This document shows positions 22,990 through 33,940 of a stretch of 64,000 bases of DNA, in pieces (positions within the stretch are counted from its first letter, which is position 1; the number at the start of each line of letters is the position of its first letter). The translations under genes and the position numbers were made by a program. Source of the stretch: Siphonodentalium dalli (lineage: Eukaryota; Mollusca; Scaphopoda; Gadilida; Siphonodentaliidae); contig CP136065.1 in assembly GCA_032622095.1 (NCBI GenBank), positions 206,936,151 to 207,000,150 on the forward strand, written 5' to 3'. Under the pieces are notes generated by a model. It searched no databases and was not told the DNA's origin. It saw nothing but the letters and a program-made list of their open reading frames with translations.

Positions 22990-23368
22990 GGATACAGTCT
23001 CGACACGGTCGCCTTAGAGCACTGTATACGGGGTTCTACGAGGGTGACATTACTGCACAGTATAAGTCTCTAAGGGGGTCACATTAACACACCGTATACA
23101 GTCTCTACGAGGGTCGCATTAGCACACCGTGTACAATATCTACGAGGGTCGCTTTAGCACACTGTATACGGTCCTCTAAGAGGGTAGCATTCCAGCACCG
23201 TATACAGTCTCTACGAGGATCGCATTAGCACACCGTGTACAATATCTACGAGGGTCGCTTCAGCACACTGTATACGGTCCTCTAAGAGTGTAGCATTCCA
23301 GCACCGTATACAGTCTCTACGAGGGTCGCATTAGCACACCGTGTACAATATCTACGAGGGTCGCTTCA
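22990..23368 (+). repeat. Higher-order satellite, left block
   Basis: Three related subunits of about 33, 35 and 38 bp alternate (…CCGTATACAGTCTCTACGAG, …CCGTGTACAATATCTACGAG, …CTGTATACGGTCCTCTAAGAG), giving a ~106-bp higher-order period. The block is cut at 23368 by the composite insertion and resumes at 26524. Confidence 0.9.
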
Positions 23369-23819
23369 GGTTACACTGGTGTAAATGTTTCCCATAGGCC
23401 TCAGTGCTAACGTTTTAGCGTATAGTGTTGGCAATATAAATGTTGGGTCCAAAATTTTCTTTAAATCTGAAAAATTGACATTTTGGGAAACTTTTTACAC
23501 AAAAAAATCATGTCTGTCTAGCAGGGAATTCGCCTTTAAATCTTATGTTTTCGTAACTAGTGTCAGAACCGCATAAAAAAATACAGTCATATTTTAGACC
23601 ACACCAAAATATTCAAACTTCACTACAAAGGGTTAATTCCTGTGCCAATGGTTATTTTACCTATGGGAAATCATAGGGAAGAGGTGTGATGATTTTTTTA
23701 TGTGAAAAGCACACAAGGCTATTGACCAATCAGGGCCCAGTGTCTATTTTATTCTCTCCTATATATTCCTCCCGCATCCGCAAGATGTCACTCGGAACCT
23801 TATTTACACCAGTGTAACC
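23369..23819. mobile_element. 451-bp TIR module, copy 1
   Basis: Begins GGTTACACTGGTGTAAAT and ends with its reverse complement ATTTACACCAGTGTAACC (18-bp perfect inverted termini). No coding domain. A 63-residue frame is present identically in all three copies but shows no recognisable features. Confidence 0.85.
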
Positions 23820-24719
23820 TAAAGCGATAGCCCGCTTTTTCGCGGAATAATTGTAACTCCCTACATTTCTTCAGAATTGCCCATCAATGCAAAAAATGTG
23901 TTCAAAAACAATATCACCCCTATGGTTCTTTATTTATCATACACAATTTAACCCCACCCCCTTTAACAAATTATTCATCAAAAAGGCACAATTTTCCACC
24001 ACCAGTCATGTTCAGGCCCCATTTTCACTCAGTTTTAGGGGTCTGGTGTTGCAAACTTGGATCAGCTATGGAAGACTGTACAATATTCTTTCCATGAGAG
24101 AACTTCTGGTGATGTGAGGTCATTGAGTCCAGATCTGATCAGCTGAGCATCAAGCGCATGACTTTATCAGCACATTGAAGAATAAAATATGACATTTTCA
24201 GGTCTGCAAGGGTGATCCAAGAAAACTGGATGTGGATGTATATTGAATTAGTTGAATAAAGATATGCTCTCTTTGAATTGCTGAAGCATTTTCTTAAATG
24301 TGTCCAAGTTTTAGTGCTATTAACCTTCAAATGACCATACCCACCAGTGGAAATGACACTTTTATGATATATATCTGTATATCACTGGCTATAAAATCCA
24401 AAATACTTGTTAGATTAGGTTCTTATAACAATTGATATATGTGTCGTTGACATGCTCATGTTATGGGTCATTTGCATTATCATGTGACTATTACCACCTT
24501 GAAATTTTTTGAAAATACCTTGAAAAATTGGCATTTTTTATGAAAAATCTTACTATTTTTTTGGCTGATGTAAGTGACAGAAGACATCAGCAGCAAGAAT
24601 AGCCACACCAAGCATGAGATATTCATTGGCCTGAAAGACCAGGCTCTGTAAAATGCATTAAAATCCTTTAAAGTGACTCCCAGGAATCAAAAATGATAAA
24701 AAGCTATTTTTTCCCTTTA
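23820..24719 (+). repeat. Composite spacer, copy 1
   Basis: About 900 bp starting TAAAGCGATAGCCCGC. Short frames (75-76 residues plus, 63 minus) are shared with the second spacer and resemble no known family. About ten substitutions or small indels separate the two spacers. Confidence 0.8.
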
Positions 24720-25170
24720 GGTTACACTGGTGTAAATGTTTCCCATAGGCCTCAGTGCTAACGTTTTAGCGTATAGTGTTGGCAATATAAATGTTGGGTC
24801 CAAAATTTTCTTTAAATCTGAAAAATTGACATTTTGGGAAACTTTTTACACAAAAAAATCATGTCTGTCTAGCAGGGAATTCGCCTTTAAATCTTATGTT
24901 TTCGTAACTAGTGTCAGAACCGCATAAAAAAATACAGTCATATTTTAGACCACACCAAAATATTCAAACTTCACTACAAAGGGTTAATTCCTGTGCCAAT
25001 GGTTATTTTACCTATGGGAAATCATAGGGAAGAGGTGTGATGATTTTTTTATGTGAAAAGCACACAAGGCTATTGACCAATCAGGGCCCAGTGTCTATTT
25101 TATTCTCTCCTATATATTCCTCCCGCATCCGCAAGATGTCACTCGGAACCTTATTTACACCAGTGTAACC
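24720..25170. mobile_element. 451-bp TIR module, copy 2
   Basis: Same length and, by line-by-line comparison, same sequence as copy 1. Here and at the inner sides of the outer copies the inverted symmetry extends outward to CTTTAGG/CCTAAAG, so the spacer edges look like part of the original context. Confidence 0.85.
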
Positions 25171-26072
25171 TAAAGCGATAGCCCGCTTTTTCGCGGAATA
25201 ATTGTAACTCCCTACATTTCTTCAGAATTGCCCATCAATGGAAAAAATGTGTTCAAAAACAATATCACCCCTATGGTTCTTTATTTATCATACACAATTT
25301 AACCCCACCCCCTTTAACAAATTATTCATCAAAAAGGCACAATTTTCCACCACCAGTCATGTTCAGGCCCCATTTTCACTCAGTTTTAGGGGTCTGGTGT
25401 TGCAAACTTGGATCAGCTATGGAAGACTGTACAATATTCTTTCCATGAGAGAACTTCTGGTGATGTGAGGTCATTGAGTCCAGATCTGATCAGCTGAGCA
25501 TCAAGCGCATGACTTTATCAGCACATTGAAGAATAAAATATGACATTTTCAGGTCTGCAAGGGTGATCCAAGAAAACTGGATGTGGGTGTATATTGAATT
25601 AGTTGAATAAAGATATGCTCTCTTTGAATTGCTGAAGCATTTTCTTAAATGTGTCCAAGTTTTAGTGCTATTAACCTTCAAATGACCATACCCACCTGTG
25701 GAAATGACACACTTTTATGATATATATCTGTATATCACTGGCTATAAAATCCAAAATACTTGTTAGATTAGGTTCTTATAACAATTGATATATGTGTCGT
25801 TGGCATGCTCATGTTATGGGTCATTTGCATCATCATGTGACTATTACCACCTTGAAATTTTTTGAAAATACCTTGAAAAATTGGCATTTTTTTTGAAAAA
25901 TCTTACTATTTTTTTGGCTGATGTAAGTGACAGAAGACATCAGCAGCAAGAATAGCCACACCAAGCATGAGATATTCATTGGACTGAAAGACCAGGCTCT
26001 GTAAAATGCATTAAAATGCTTTAAAGTGACTCCCAGGAATCAAAAATGATAAAAAGCTATTTTTCCCCTTTA
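25171..26072 (+). repeat. Composite spacer, copy 2
   Basis: Second copy, 902 bp. Differences from copy 1 include GCAAAAAATG/GGAAAAAATG, CCAGTGG/CCTGTGG and an added CA in GACACACT. Confidence 0.8.
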
Positions 26073-26523
26073 GGTTACACTGGTGTAAATGTTTCCCATA
26101 GGCCTCAGTGCTAACGTTTTAGCGTATAGTGTTGGCAATATAAATGTTGGGTCCAAAATTTTCTTTAAATCTGAAAAATTGACATTTTGGGAAACTTTTT
26201 ACACAAAAAAATCATGTCTGTCTAGCAGGGAATTCGCCTTTAAATCTTATGTTTTCGTAACTAGTGTCAGAACCGCATAAAAAAATACAGTCATATTTTA
26301 GACCACACCAAAATATTCAAACTTCACTACAAAGGGTTAATTCCTGTGCCAATGGTTATTTTACCTATGGGAAATCATAGGGAAGAGGTGTGATGATTTT
26401 TTTATGTGAAAAGCACACAAGGCTATTGACCAATCAGGGCCCAGTGTCTATTTTATTCTCTCCTATATATTCCTCCCGCATCCGCAAGATGTCACTCGGA
26501 ACCTTATTTACACCAGTGTAACC
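26073..26523. mobile_element. 451-bp TIR module, copy 3
   Basis: Identical by eye to copies 1 and 2. Its right end is followed by the TTCA target duplication and the resumed satellite. Confidence 0.85.
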
Positions 26524-27325
26524 TTCAGCACACTGTATACGATCCTCTAAGAGGGGAGCATTCCAGCACCGTAAACAGTCTATACGAGGGTCGCATTAGC
26601 ACACCGTGTACAATATCTACGAGGGTCGCTTCAGCACACTGTATACGGTCCTCTACGAGGGTAGCATTCCAGCACCGTATACAGTCTCTACGAGGGTCGT
26701 ATTAGCACACCGTGTACAATATCTACGATGGTCGCTTCAGCACACTGTATACGGTCCTCTACGAGGGTAGCATTACAGCACCGTATACAGTCTCTACGAG
26801 GGTCGCATTAGCACACCGTGTACAATATCTACGAGGGTCGCTTCAGCACACTGTATACGGTCCTCTACGAGGGTAGCATTCCAGCACCGTATACAGTCTC
26901 TACGAGGGTCGCATTTAGCACACCGTGTACAATATCTACGAGGGTCGCTTCAGCACACTGTATACGGTCCTCTAAGAGGGTAGCATTCCAGCACCGTATA
27001 CAGTCTCTACGAGGGTCGCATTAGCACACCGTGTACAATATCTACGAGGGTCGCTTCAGCACTCTGTATACGGTCCTCTAAGAGGGTAGCATTCCAGCAC
27101 CGTATACAGTCTCTACGAGGGTCGCATTAGCACACCGTGTACAATATCTACGAGGGTCGCTTCAGCACACTGTATACGGTCCTCTAAGAGGGTAGCATTC
27201 CAGCACCGTATACAGTCTCTACGAGGGTCGCATTAGCACACCGTGTACAATATCTACGAGGGTCGCTTCAGCACACTGTATACGGTCCTCTAAGAGTGTA
27301 GCATTCCAGCATCGTACACAATCAT
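26524..27325 (+). repeat. Higher-order satellite, right block
   Basis: About seven ~106-bp higher-order units continuing the left block in register. An open frame at 26818-27024 simply follows the repeat. Confidence 0.9.
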
Positions 27326-27336
27326 CTACGATGGTC

Positions 27337-27430
27337 CAGGGTTCGCGCTGCCGATTGATAATTTAGTAAATAGCTATAACACAATGAATTTTCAATAAAA
27401 ATTGGCATCTACCATTTTAGCTTTTTGGCA
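27337..27430 (+). mobile_element. Orphan hAT-like left end
   Basis: CAGGGTTCGCGCTGCC here is identical to the first 16 bp of the complete hAT MITE at 61518. Following sequence is only loosely similar (GGCA-rich AT DNA). I found no matching right terminus before the P450 exon, so it seems truncated. Confidence 0.5.
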
Positions 27431-27849
27431 ATTGATCCCCATCGGGCATATGATAAAACTTACAGTCAATTGGTCCAAAAAAAACAACACAGATTGCTAT
27501 GCGGACGCAACATTGCTAATTGGGTCCTAACTGAAACTCGTTGAATTTATTACAGAAATCGTGAGCTACCACATAACTCGGCAGTTACTACAAAACACGG
27601 CGTAACCCACGTAGCAACTTCGGATAATGCATACAGTGGATGTTAGTTGCATGGAAGTGTAATATTTAAGAATCTCACAGGTGATAGAAGCCACAGGTGA
27701 TAGAAGCCAGCAATCGATGACACTCGTTCGATCGCGAAATGATAACACAACCATGAGCACTCTGGTACTATTTATTGATACACCATCGCACACAACCCAT
27801 CAACTGGCGACCAGATAGGGCTTCGGTCGGTTGACCTTCCTCGTTGTTT
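27431..27849. other. Downstream of P450 gene A, nothing recognised
   Basis: No domain-bearing frame. A tandem GTGATAGAAGCC(A) duplicate lies near 27680-27705. Confidence 0.3.
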
Positions 27850-28034
27850 CTACCTTGGTCTCTTTGACGCCCTGACGAAATATGGCTTCGGTCGGACCAC
27901 GAGTCCATTAACCTTGTCCAGTGGCGGCACGGACGCAGTGGATACCGGAGAGAAATTGTACCGCTGAAGCAGAGCTGTTGTTAACAAGAAGATCTCCATC
28001 CTGGCTAATTTGGACATGCCCTCGATCCGGCAAC
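27850..28034 (-). pseudogene. P450 gene A, broken last exon (after haem loop)
   Basis: GMSKLARMEIFLLTTALLQ is the L-helix that follows the haem-binding cysteine loop in CYP2-clan P450s; the tail ends VRPKPYFVRASKRPR and a TAG at 27852-27850. Immediately before it the haem loop should read like F-x-x-G-x-R-x-C-x-G-E. Instead the frame shows CCRIEG, and the upstream DNA turns at once into an ATT-rich retroposon tail with no acceptor. A 1-bp change would place Val-Cys-Ala-Gly in the expected position, so a frameshift in the loop is likely. With stops in exons 3 and 4 this exon belongs to a dead gene. Confidence 0.75.
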
Positions 28035-28300
28035 ACATGTTATATAATAATAGTAATAATGTATATCATTTGTAAAGCACTTTGTCCATGCGGTCTAAAA
28101 TCGCTAGATATGACAAACACTTGATACAAAAACAGTGCTCTCGTAATATAAAGTCTGTGGTGGACAATACCCACACTGGGCGATCTGCACCCGATGAAAC
28201 TTCGTGTCTGCAATAATCCCGGAAGAAATATCATGAAAAGGGCACCGACATAAAAGAATTAAAGACTGTTGATGCAAGACGCACAGAAGCGTCACAATGG
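28035..28300 (-). mobile_element. Retroposon (SINE-like) inserted at the exon 5 border
   Basis: On the minus strand, TTTTAGACCGCATGGACAAA leads to GTGCTTTACAAATGAT and an ATT-rich tail that abuts the P450 exon. The tail resembles the AAT-tailed end at 20030-20110. The body extends to perhaps 28300; its 5' boundary is uncertain. The insertion appears to have replaced or displaced the splice acceptor of the last P450 exon. Confidence 0.5.
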
Positions 28301-29044
28301 GAAATGTATGGTTATGGGTTCTTAAATAGTAATTTCCACAGTGTTTGGCTAACCCGAATACTTTGTAAGCAATTGTATTTATGAAACATTCGTGAACTTA
28401 CATATTTAAAACGTTTTAATCATGGCTGCTCTGGTGTTTGCAAAACGACAGGACAATTCATCATCATTATGGTCAGTTTGCAACAAAAGTACCATTATTA
28501 AAATATTTTACAACACATATGTTTTTGAATATTTTATGCACAAAATGGATTTATCTCCATTCGTTGAGATTAGCTAATGGCCGCGAAAATGACAAATTTA
28601 TAAAAAAAATAACAGTGAAGTTTTCTCCATCACCATCATCATAGCAATTTAGTAGGACATAACAGCATCATAGCAAGTTAGCAGCTGATATCGGGGATGG
28701 ATATCATTTTGTTTTAAAATGTAATACATTTAACTCAACCCGCAGGATCCACCTTAATTCATATTACCACTCATACCCAAACCGGTACAAAAAGTGCTGC
28801 ATTTTAAAAGATTTAAAATTCCTGGGATAAAGACTCACAAGGGCCTCTTGGAATCGCTGAAATAGCAGACTCTGATTTAAGTTGATAAACATTAGTATGT
28901 ACTCTTGTTGCATTACATGCTTTTTTGAATATTTAATACTCGTTTATTTACACTATGTATGTGTATGTATTTAATTGTATTTCAAACCTCCAGTTCTAGG
29001 ATATGGACGGAGTGAAAAAAAACTATTGATTGATTATTATTTAC
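28301..29044. other. P450 gene A intron 4, no other feature
   Basis: AT-rich with short CATCAT runs; no domain recognised. Confidence 0.4.
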
Positions 29045-29470
29045 CAATCGAGAAAGGCATTATTTCTGTCCTGGCATCAAGTGTTCCGCCTCTAATGAAT
29101 CGCTCAGGGTCAAATTCTTCCGCGCGATCCCATAAAGTATGTTTCTTCAGATCAGCTTCCAGTCTGCCCAGGAGAATGCTGCCTTTCTTAATAGTGCGTC
29201 CTCGGAATTAGGAATGCCGGCATGCAACGTGAGGCGCCGATACAGGGGCAATTGTTGTGTACCGATGAACTTCCTCCTGACACGATTGTGTCAAGGTCAT
29301 TTTTGTTTTGTCCTTGACCGATGGCAGTCGGTCTCCAGATACAACATTCGTCATCCGTTCCTGTATATCCGGGTTTCTAACCAGATGCAGGACGACCCAA
29401 CTCATAATCGGCGATGAGGTGTCGATTCCACCAAGAAACAATTCTGCGACCAAGCGAGTAAGAATCTTTA
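29045..29470 (-). pseudogene. P450 gene A exon 4 (I-helix to PERF), nonsense
   Basis: A 426-nt exon between acceptor CTTTCCAG (AG 29472-29471) and donor CGATTG|GTAAAT (GT 29044-29043). In order it shows the I-helix oxygen-activation motif ELFLGGIDTSS (GGxDT), the K-helix ExxR (EEVHR), the beta-strand block APVSAPHVACRH, KKGSILLGRLEADL and the meander FDPERFI, ending MPFSIG just before the haem loop. These are the diagnostic P450 motifs of the CYP2 clan. An in-frame TAA at 29210-29208 interrupts between CRHS and FRG, where a glutamine or similar residue is usual. It enters in phase 1 and fits the phase-1 end of exon 3. Confidence 0.9.
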
Positions 29471-29512
29471 CTGGAAAGGCAAACAGGTATATTTATTTTC
29501 CGAACGTAAGGA

Positions 29513-29780
29513 TGTGCAAGCGCTGCACGATTTACGAGAGGGCGTGCAAGCGCTGCATAATTTACGAAAGGCCGCGACAGCGCTGTATGATTACGAAAGG
29601 CCCTGCAAGCACTGCTTGAATTACGAAAGGCCGTGCAAGCGCTGCATGAGATACGAAAGGCCGTGCAAGCGCTGCATGATATACGAAAGGCCATGCAAGC
29701 GCTGCATGAGATACGAACGGCTGTGCAAGCGCTGCTCGAGTCACAAATGGTCGTGCAAGCGCTGCTTGAGTCAACATGTA
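29513..29780 (+). repeat. 30-bp tandem repeat, ~9 copies, in P450 intron 3
   Basis: The unit GTGCAAGCGCTGCATGAGAT plus ACGAAAGGCC begins 43 bp from the exon 4 acceptor. As 30 is divisible by three, long open frames appear on both strands (Cys/Arg/Lys-rich plus, Ala-rich minus). They are artefacts of the period. Confidence 0.9.
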
Positions 29781-30767
29781 ACGCAACATTTTGAGCAGCG
29801 ACTTGGTCCAAATAAACTGCGCGAACTAACCCACAGTTAACGAAATAGTAGTAATGAATTTATTAATTAATGGCCTATGTTTAAAGTTTTGAATCATAAT
29901 CAGAATAGTTCGACAAAGTCGTATCCGTGAGGCTTCCATTTAAACAGATAGTCAGGAAAACCCCATTGGCACTGCTATGCCGTGACTGTATGCCTGGTAG
30001 ACTAGCTCCACGTGTGACAAATCTGTACCATGCACGTGGAGCGGGGTGTGCTCTGCCACGGGGCCTGCCGACAATGTATGACAGGGTTGAGGCCGTTGAG
30101 CGTAATTAGTCGTAGGTAGGTGTGGGTAGATATGAGCTGTATGCATTGCTGGAGTATCCAAGTGTGCGGTTGTTGTTTGCTCACAATTGCCTTCGAGTGT
30201 TGATGGATTGTACAACCAAATATGTACGCGTGATATACATCGTAGGCTAAAACCAGGAATGTACGTTTGTGTTATACATATATGTAAGTAATGTGGTATA
30301 TATGTCAAATTATATGATACGATAGACACTAAACTTGAATTGAATTAGTCTCTAGCTGCATGCAGTTGATTCGTAAACTCAGTAACATGTTAGAAATGCG
30401 TCGTAGTTTTGTTCTGCACCAAAAACTGCCATATATGTTTTATGTTCGCGATATATTATTGATGTTTCGTGGAATTTGGTTTGGTAACTTCGGTTTGCAT
30501 TAATTGAGGTTTGTCGTTCTTTCAACAAACTGGCCAGATCACGGCATGGTTAGTTTTATTGATGTGGGAAAGAGCACCCAAAGAGTTAAATTGCTGGAAA
30601 ATCACGTTTTGGAACGTCGAAATCACCGACCGACAGCAATCCACGTGTAGAGTGGCAATTGATGTTCAACTAAGTTATTCCTATGCATGTATAACACATT
30701 TTCCCCAGTCGGTATAGGTAACACTAATGCACATGCAATCTGGATTTGGCAGCTCTCTATAACTTAC
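29781..30767. other. P450 gene A intron 3, remainder
   Basis: No gene. Loose GTATAYAT/TATGTA words at 30210-30320. A long minus frame at 29952-30329 has no recognisable domain. Confidence 0.4.
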
Positions 30768-30966
30768 TTGAATCCGTCAAATCGTCCGACTTCTGTTTGT
30801 TCACCCCCGCATGGTGAATGAAAGCGTAGATTATATCAGACAGGTTGTTCTCGTCGCAGCTCGCCACGTGTTCGTCAACAAATCTTGTGGTAAATGCTGC
30901 CATGTTTCGAGTGTTCTACTGATCTAGTCCAGCGCGGAAAGGGTCTCCCGGTATCTTTTTCACAGC
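30768..30966 (-). pseudogene. P450 gene A exon 3, nonsense
   Basis: A 199-nt exon between acceptor ATTTTGTAG (AG 30968-30967) and a consensus donor TTCAA|GTAAGT (GT 30767-30766). It reads AVKKIPGDPFRAGLDQ, an in-frame TAG at 30918-30916, then NTRNMAAFTTRFVDEH and SDIIYAFIH, the F-G to H helix region of CYP2-clan P450s (compare IPGD and DFIDA-F). It starts in phase 0, matching the phase-0 end of exon 2, and ends in phase 1, matching exon 4. Splice signals are intact, so decay is recent or the gene was silenced first by the stops. The duplicated block begins about 10 bp upstream of the acceptor. Confidence 0.85.
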
Positions 30967-30976
30967 CTACAAAATA

Positions 30977-31705
30977 TACAAATATATCGCAATGTTCAAA
31001 GAAAGTACCACGGATCAATATAGACGTAGCATGCAGTGGGCATGTTCCGACTGTAGTGTGTCTCACGTGACGGACAACGTCGGTGGTATACGCGTGACCG
31101 TTAAAGTTCACCGCAAGACAAATATCTGCATGCCAAATTTAAGCGATTCGCAATCTTTGAGTCTCAAGCGGAACCAACGATCTTCATTTTCCCTGTTATC
31201 AAAATTGGTCGACAAGAGCAAATGAGCAATTGAGGACAACAACATTAGGATGTAGAAAAAATGGCGGCGTCGTCTTACCAAATTATGTAGTTTATGCGAA
31301 TGGAGGCTGCTAAAATGTGCTAATTCTCGACTAAATTCCACAATGGACCACCATGAATGGATCGCGGATGGCGTCCGACCTGAACCGTGATTGTCGATGT
31401 TTACACCTTGCAGAGATGAGCACGCTGGAAGATATGCATCCTGGTGTGCACACTGCCATGAGCCAGGGACTTTCAAGCAATTCGACGTTCTCGAAACGTG
31501 TCGGTAACATTGCATGGCGTAGGGTTCCACCAGCGAATCGAGCAAACGCTCAATAAAGATTGTGGTACCGGGGGATTCTTAACAGTCACATTGCGAAGTG
31601 ACAAGCACATCGAGCGTCATTATCTTACAGCACATATAAGAGCTGACGTAATGTCGAACCTACTTAAGATTTACGAGTCGAACATAATCTATTCTAAGCT
31701 ATGAA
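30977..31705 (+). repeat. Duplicated block A, copy 1
   Basis: A ~730-bp block beginning AATATATCGCAATGTTCAAAG, repeated at 33193 and 35927. On the plus strand its right part reads like the decayed gene at 36.3-38.1 kb (MHPGVHTAMSQGL, IEQTLNKDCGTGGFLTVTL, HYLTAHIRADVMSNLL). Copy 1 lacks ~20 bp (around GGCGGCGTCG) that copies 2 and 3 have. Confidence 0.85.
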
Positions 31706-33192
31706 ACAAGGACCATAGATTAAGTGTAGCTTTCATGAAGAATCTAAAGTCTTGTGTTGAGCTAAGAGAAAATACATTCAGTTCAGAAGGAAAGTGACCC
31801 AGAAATGTGACAAGCTGTATGGCTTGCGGCAATGAATAAAGTATTATGAAGGCCTCAATTCCATATACGTTTATGATATCATACCATATTTCATTCCTGA
31901 GAGCTGACAGAGAATTGCAATGTATGATTATATGCTCAATTAAACAAGAATAATTTGACGCACAAAGGCGACAGACACCAGCGTCCTCGTAAGCAGTGTG
32001 TGCAATTATCCTTGCTAACACGAGAAAGAAAAATTTCTCCTCTGGATAAAGTTGACATGTTCTCCATAGCTTGGATGGAGCTAGGGTTATACTGTATTGA
32101 ACCATATTTGGATAAGGACAGTTCATAGTTAATAGTGGAGAGCCATTTAGTTTCATCATACACTCTTACAGATAAACGGACGATATTTCTCCAAGAGTGC
32201 TTTGATGGGAATATGCTCTCCTCGACAAAATTCTTAAGATGATCTATCATGTTGTATTTAATAAGAATGTCAAATATCTCATAGATGAACAAATTTGGAT
32301 TAGGATCTGCGTCCAGCATATAACTGTGTAATCTTAGAAGAAAGATTTGTTTGCCAGTTTTGATGTGACTCAATCTACACAGTGTGGCAAAGAGATTAAG
32401 TTTTCGCCTATCAATGTAAGAATTCAGACAGCTGCTTCCAAGAAGACCCTGTGCGATAGCTGTTCTAGTTTGGGTAGGCAAGCCTTGCATATTTTTAAGG
32501 CAAAAGCGGTGAGCCTTTTCTAAATGAAGATTAATAGCTTTTGATGTGCCCTAAAGTAGTTCGCTACCATACAGAGCTCTTGGGAGCACTACTGAATTAT
32601 ATATTTTATGACAACTCAGAGGCGTTATCCCACCAGCGTACATGCAGGCATTCGTTAAGGAGAAGTATGTGCCTTTCAGTTTTTGACATATGTCCAGTGA
32701 GATAGAAGAATTTAAGTCATATTTATCGAGGCGAATACCTAAATGAGTTGTCGATGTGACCTCATCTATAGGGCAGTTTCCAAGATGCCATTCCCTAGAA
32801 CTGTTCTCATAATATCTTTTCGTCTCGTTGAATACGATAATACAAGACTTTGTAGAGTTGTAAATGTACCTCCATTTGTGGCTATAATTTAGACATATAT
32901 TAACGAGGCTGGACAAGCGGTGCCGGAAAGGGAAAGTAATATCATGTCGTCCGCCTGTACCGGCGATGTGCAGTTGATGTTCTCTAAGACCAAGCCTTTG
33001 TGGGATTTTTGGAGGTCCGATATTAATTCATCAATGGAAATCATGTAAAACATTGGTGAGAGAATATGACCTTGTCTCGTTCCTTGGAGTATATCAAACC
33101 AATTGGAGTATGAGTCATTATGGCGTACACAACATTTTATGTCAGACAGGAGTGCATCTAACGTACACCAGATTTTATTACTGAAACCACGC
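31706..33192 (-). pseudogene. Non-LTR RT C-terminal half, copy 1
   Basis: On the minus strand from about 33190: an RT palm with GTRQGHILSPMFYM and a QADDMILLSLSG box (YADD equivalent), a frameshift, then HKWRYIYNSTKSCIIVFNE, THLGIRLDKYDLN and VVLPRALYGSELL followed by TAG at 32553-32551 (normally Trp). It then continues GTSKAINLHLEKAHRFCLKN, FATLCRLSHIKTGKQIF, KHSWRNIVRLSV, and after another frameshift a Cys/His cluster C-RLC-x-S-x4-EHIIIHC. This is the carboxy half of a LINE ORF2 of a Jockey/CR1-related type. The endonuclease and the first RT motifs are missing. Confidence 0.85.
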
Positions 33193-33940
33193 TACAAATA
33201 TATCGCAATGTTCAAAGAAAGTACCACGGATCAATATAGGCGTAGCATGCAGTGGGCATGTTCCGACTGTAGTGTGTCTCACGTGACGGGCAACGTCGGT
33301 GGTATACGCGTGACCGTTAAAGTTCACCGCAAGACAAATATCTGCATGCCAAATTTAAGCGATTCGCAACCTTTGAGTCTCAATCTGAACCAACGATCTT
33401 CATTTTCCTTGTTATCAAAATTGATCGACAAGAGCAAATGAGCAATTGAGGACAACAACATTAGGATGTAGAAAATATGGCGGCGTCGGAAGATTAGTTG
33501 CCGCGTCGTCTTACCAAATTATGTAGTTTATGCGAATGGAGGCTGCTAAAATGTGCTAATTCTCTACTAAATTCCACAATGCACCACCATGAATGGATCG
33601 CGGATGGCGTCCGACCTGAACCGTGATTGTCGATGTTTACACCTTGCAGAGATGAGCACCCTGGAAGATATGCATCCTGGTGTGCACACTGCCATGAGCC
33701 AGGGACTTTCAAGCAATCCGACGTTCTCGAAACGTGTCGGTAACATTGCATGGCGTAGGGTTCCACCAGCGAATCGAGCAAATGCTCAATAAAGATTGTG
33801 GTACCGGGGGATTCTTAACAGTCACATTGCGAAGTGACAAGCACATCGAGCGTCATTATCTTACAGCACATATAAGAGCTGACGTAATGTCGAACCTACT
33901 TAAGATTTACGAGTCGAACATAATCTATTCTAAGCTATGA
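33193..33940 (+). repeat. Duplicated block A, copy 2
   Basis: About 97% like copy 1 by eye, with the extra GGAAGATTAGTTGCCGCGTC. The period to copy 1 is 2216 bp. Confidence 0.85.

Larger units (their letters stand above)
23369..26523. mobile_element. 3155-bp composite insertion: module-spacer-module-spacer-module
   Basis: Three 451-bp modules (23369-23819, 24720-25170, 26073-26523) in the same orientation are separated by two ~900-bp spacers (23820-24719, 25171-26072). The repeat period is 1351-1353 bp. The outermost ends coincide with module ends and are flanked by TTCA at 23365-23368 and 26524-26527. Removing the insert with one TTCA restores continuous satellite (GGGTCGCTTCAGCACACTG), so the whole block entered as, or grew from, one insertion. 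The modules look identical by eye; the spacers differ at roughly ten positions. No protein domain recognised. The class is unclear. Confidence 0.85.

Noticed and set aside
23385-23576. 63-residue frame present in all three modules, as a conserved small protein
   Set aside because: The modules are identical at DNA level, so conservation of the frame is not independent evidence; no features.
23369-26523. LTR retrotransposon in tandem (LTR-int-LTR-int-LTR)
   Set aside because: Modules lack TG...CA ends, have GG...CC inverted termini instead, no primer-binding site or polypurine tract was seen at the spacer edges, and no gag/pol text is present.
29377-29840. Long overlapping open frames on both strands as a Cys-rich or Ala-rich protein gene
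   Set aside because: They coincide with a 30-bp tandem repeat, whose length keeps several frames open by chance; no start context or other exons.
31108-31545. 145-residue minus frame as a protein gene
   Set aside because: It is antisense to block A, whose plus strand carries the recognisable family motifs; frames differ among the three copies.
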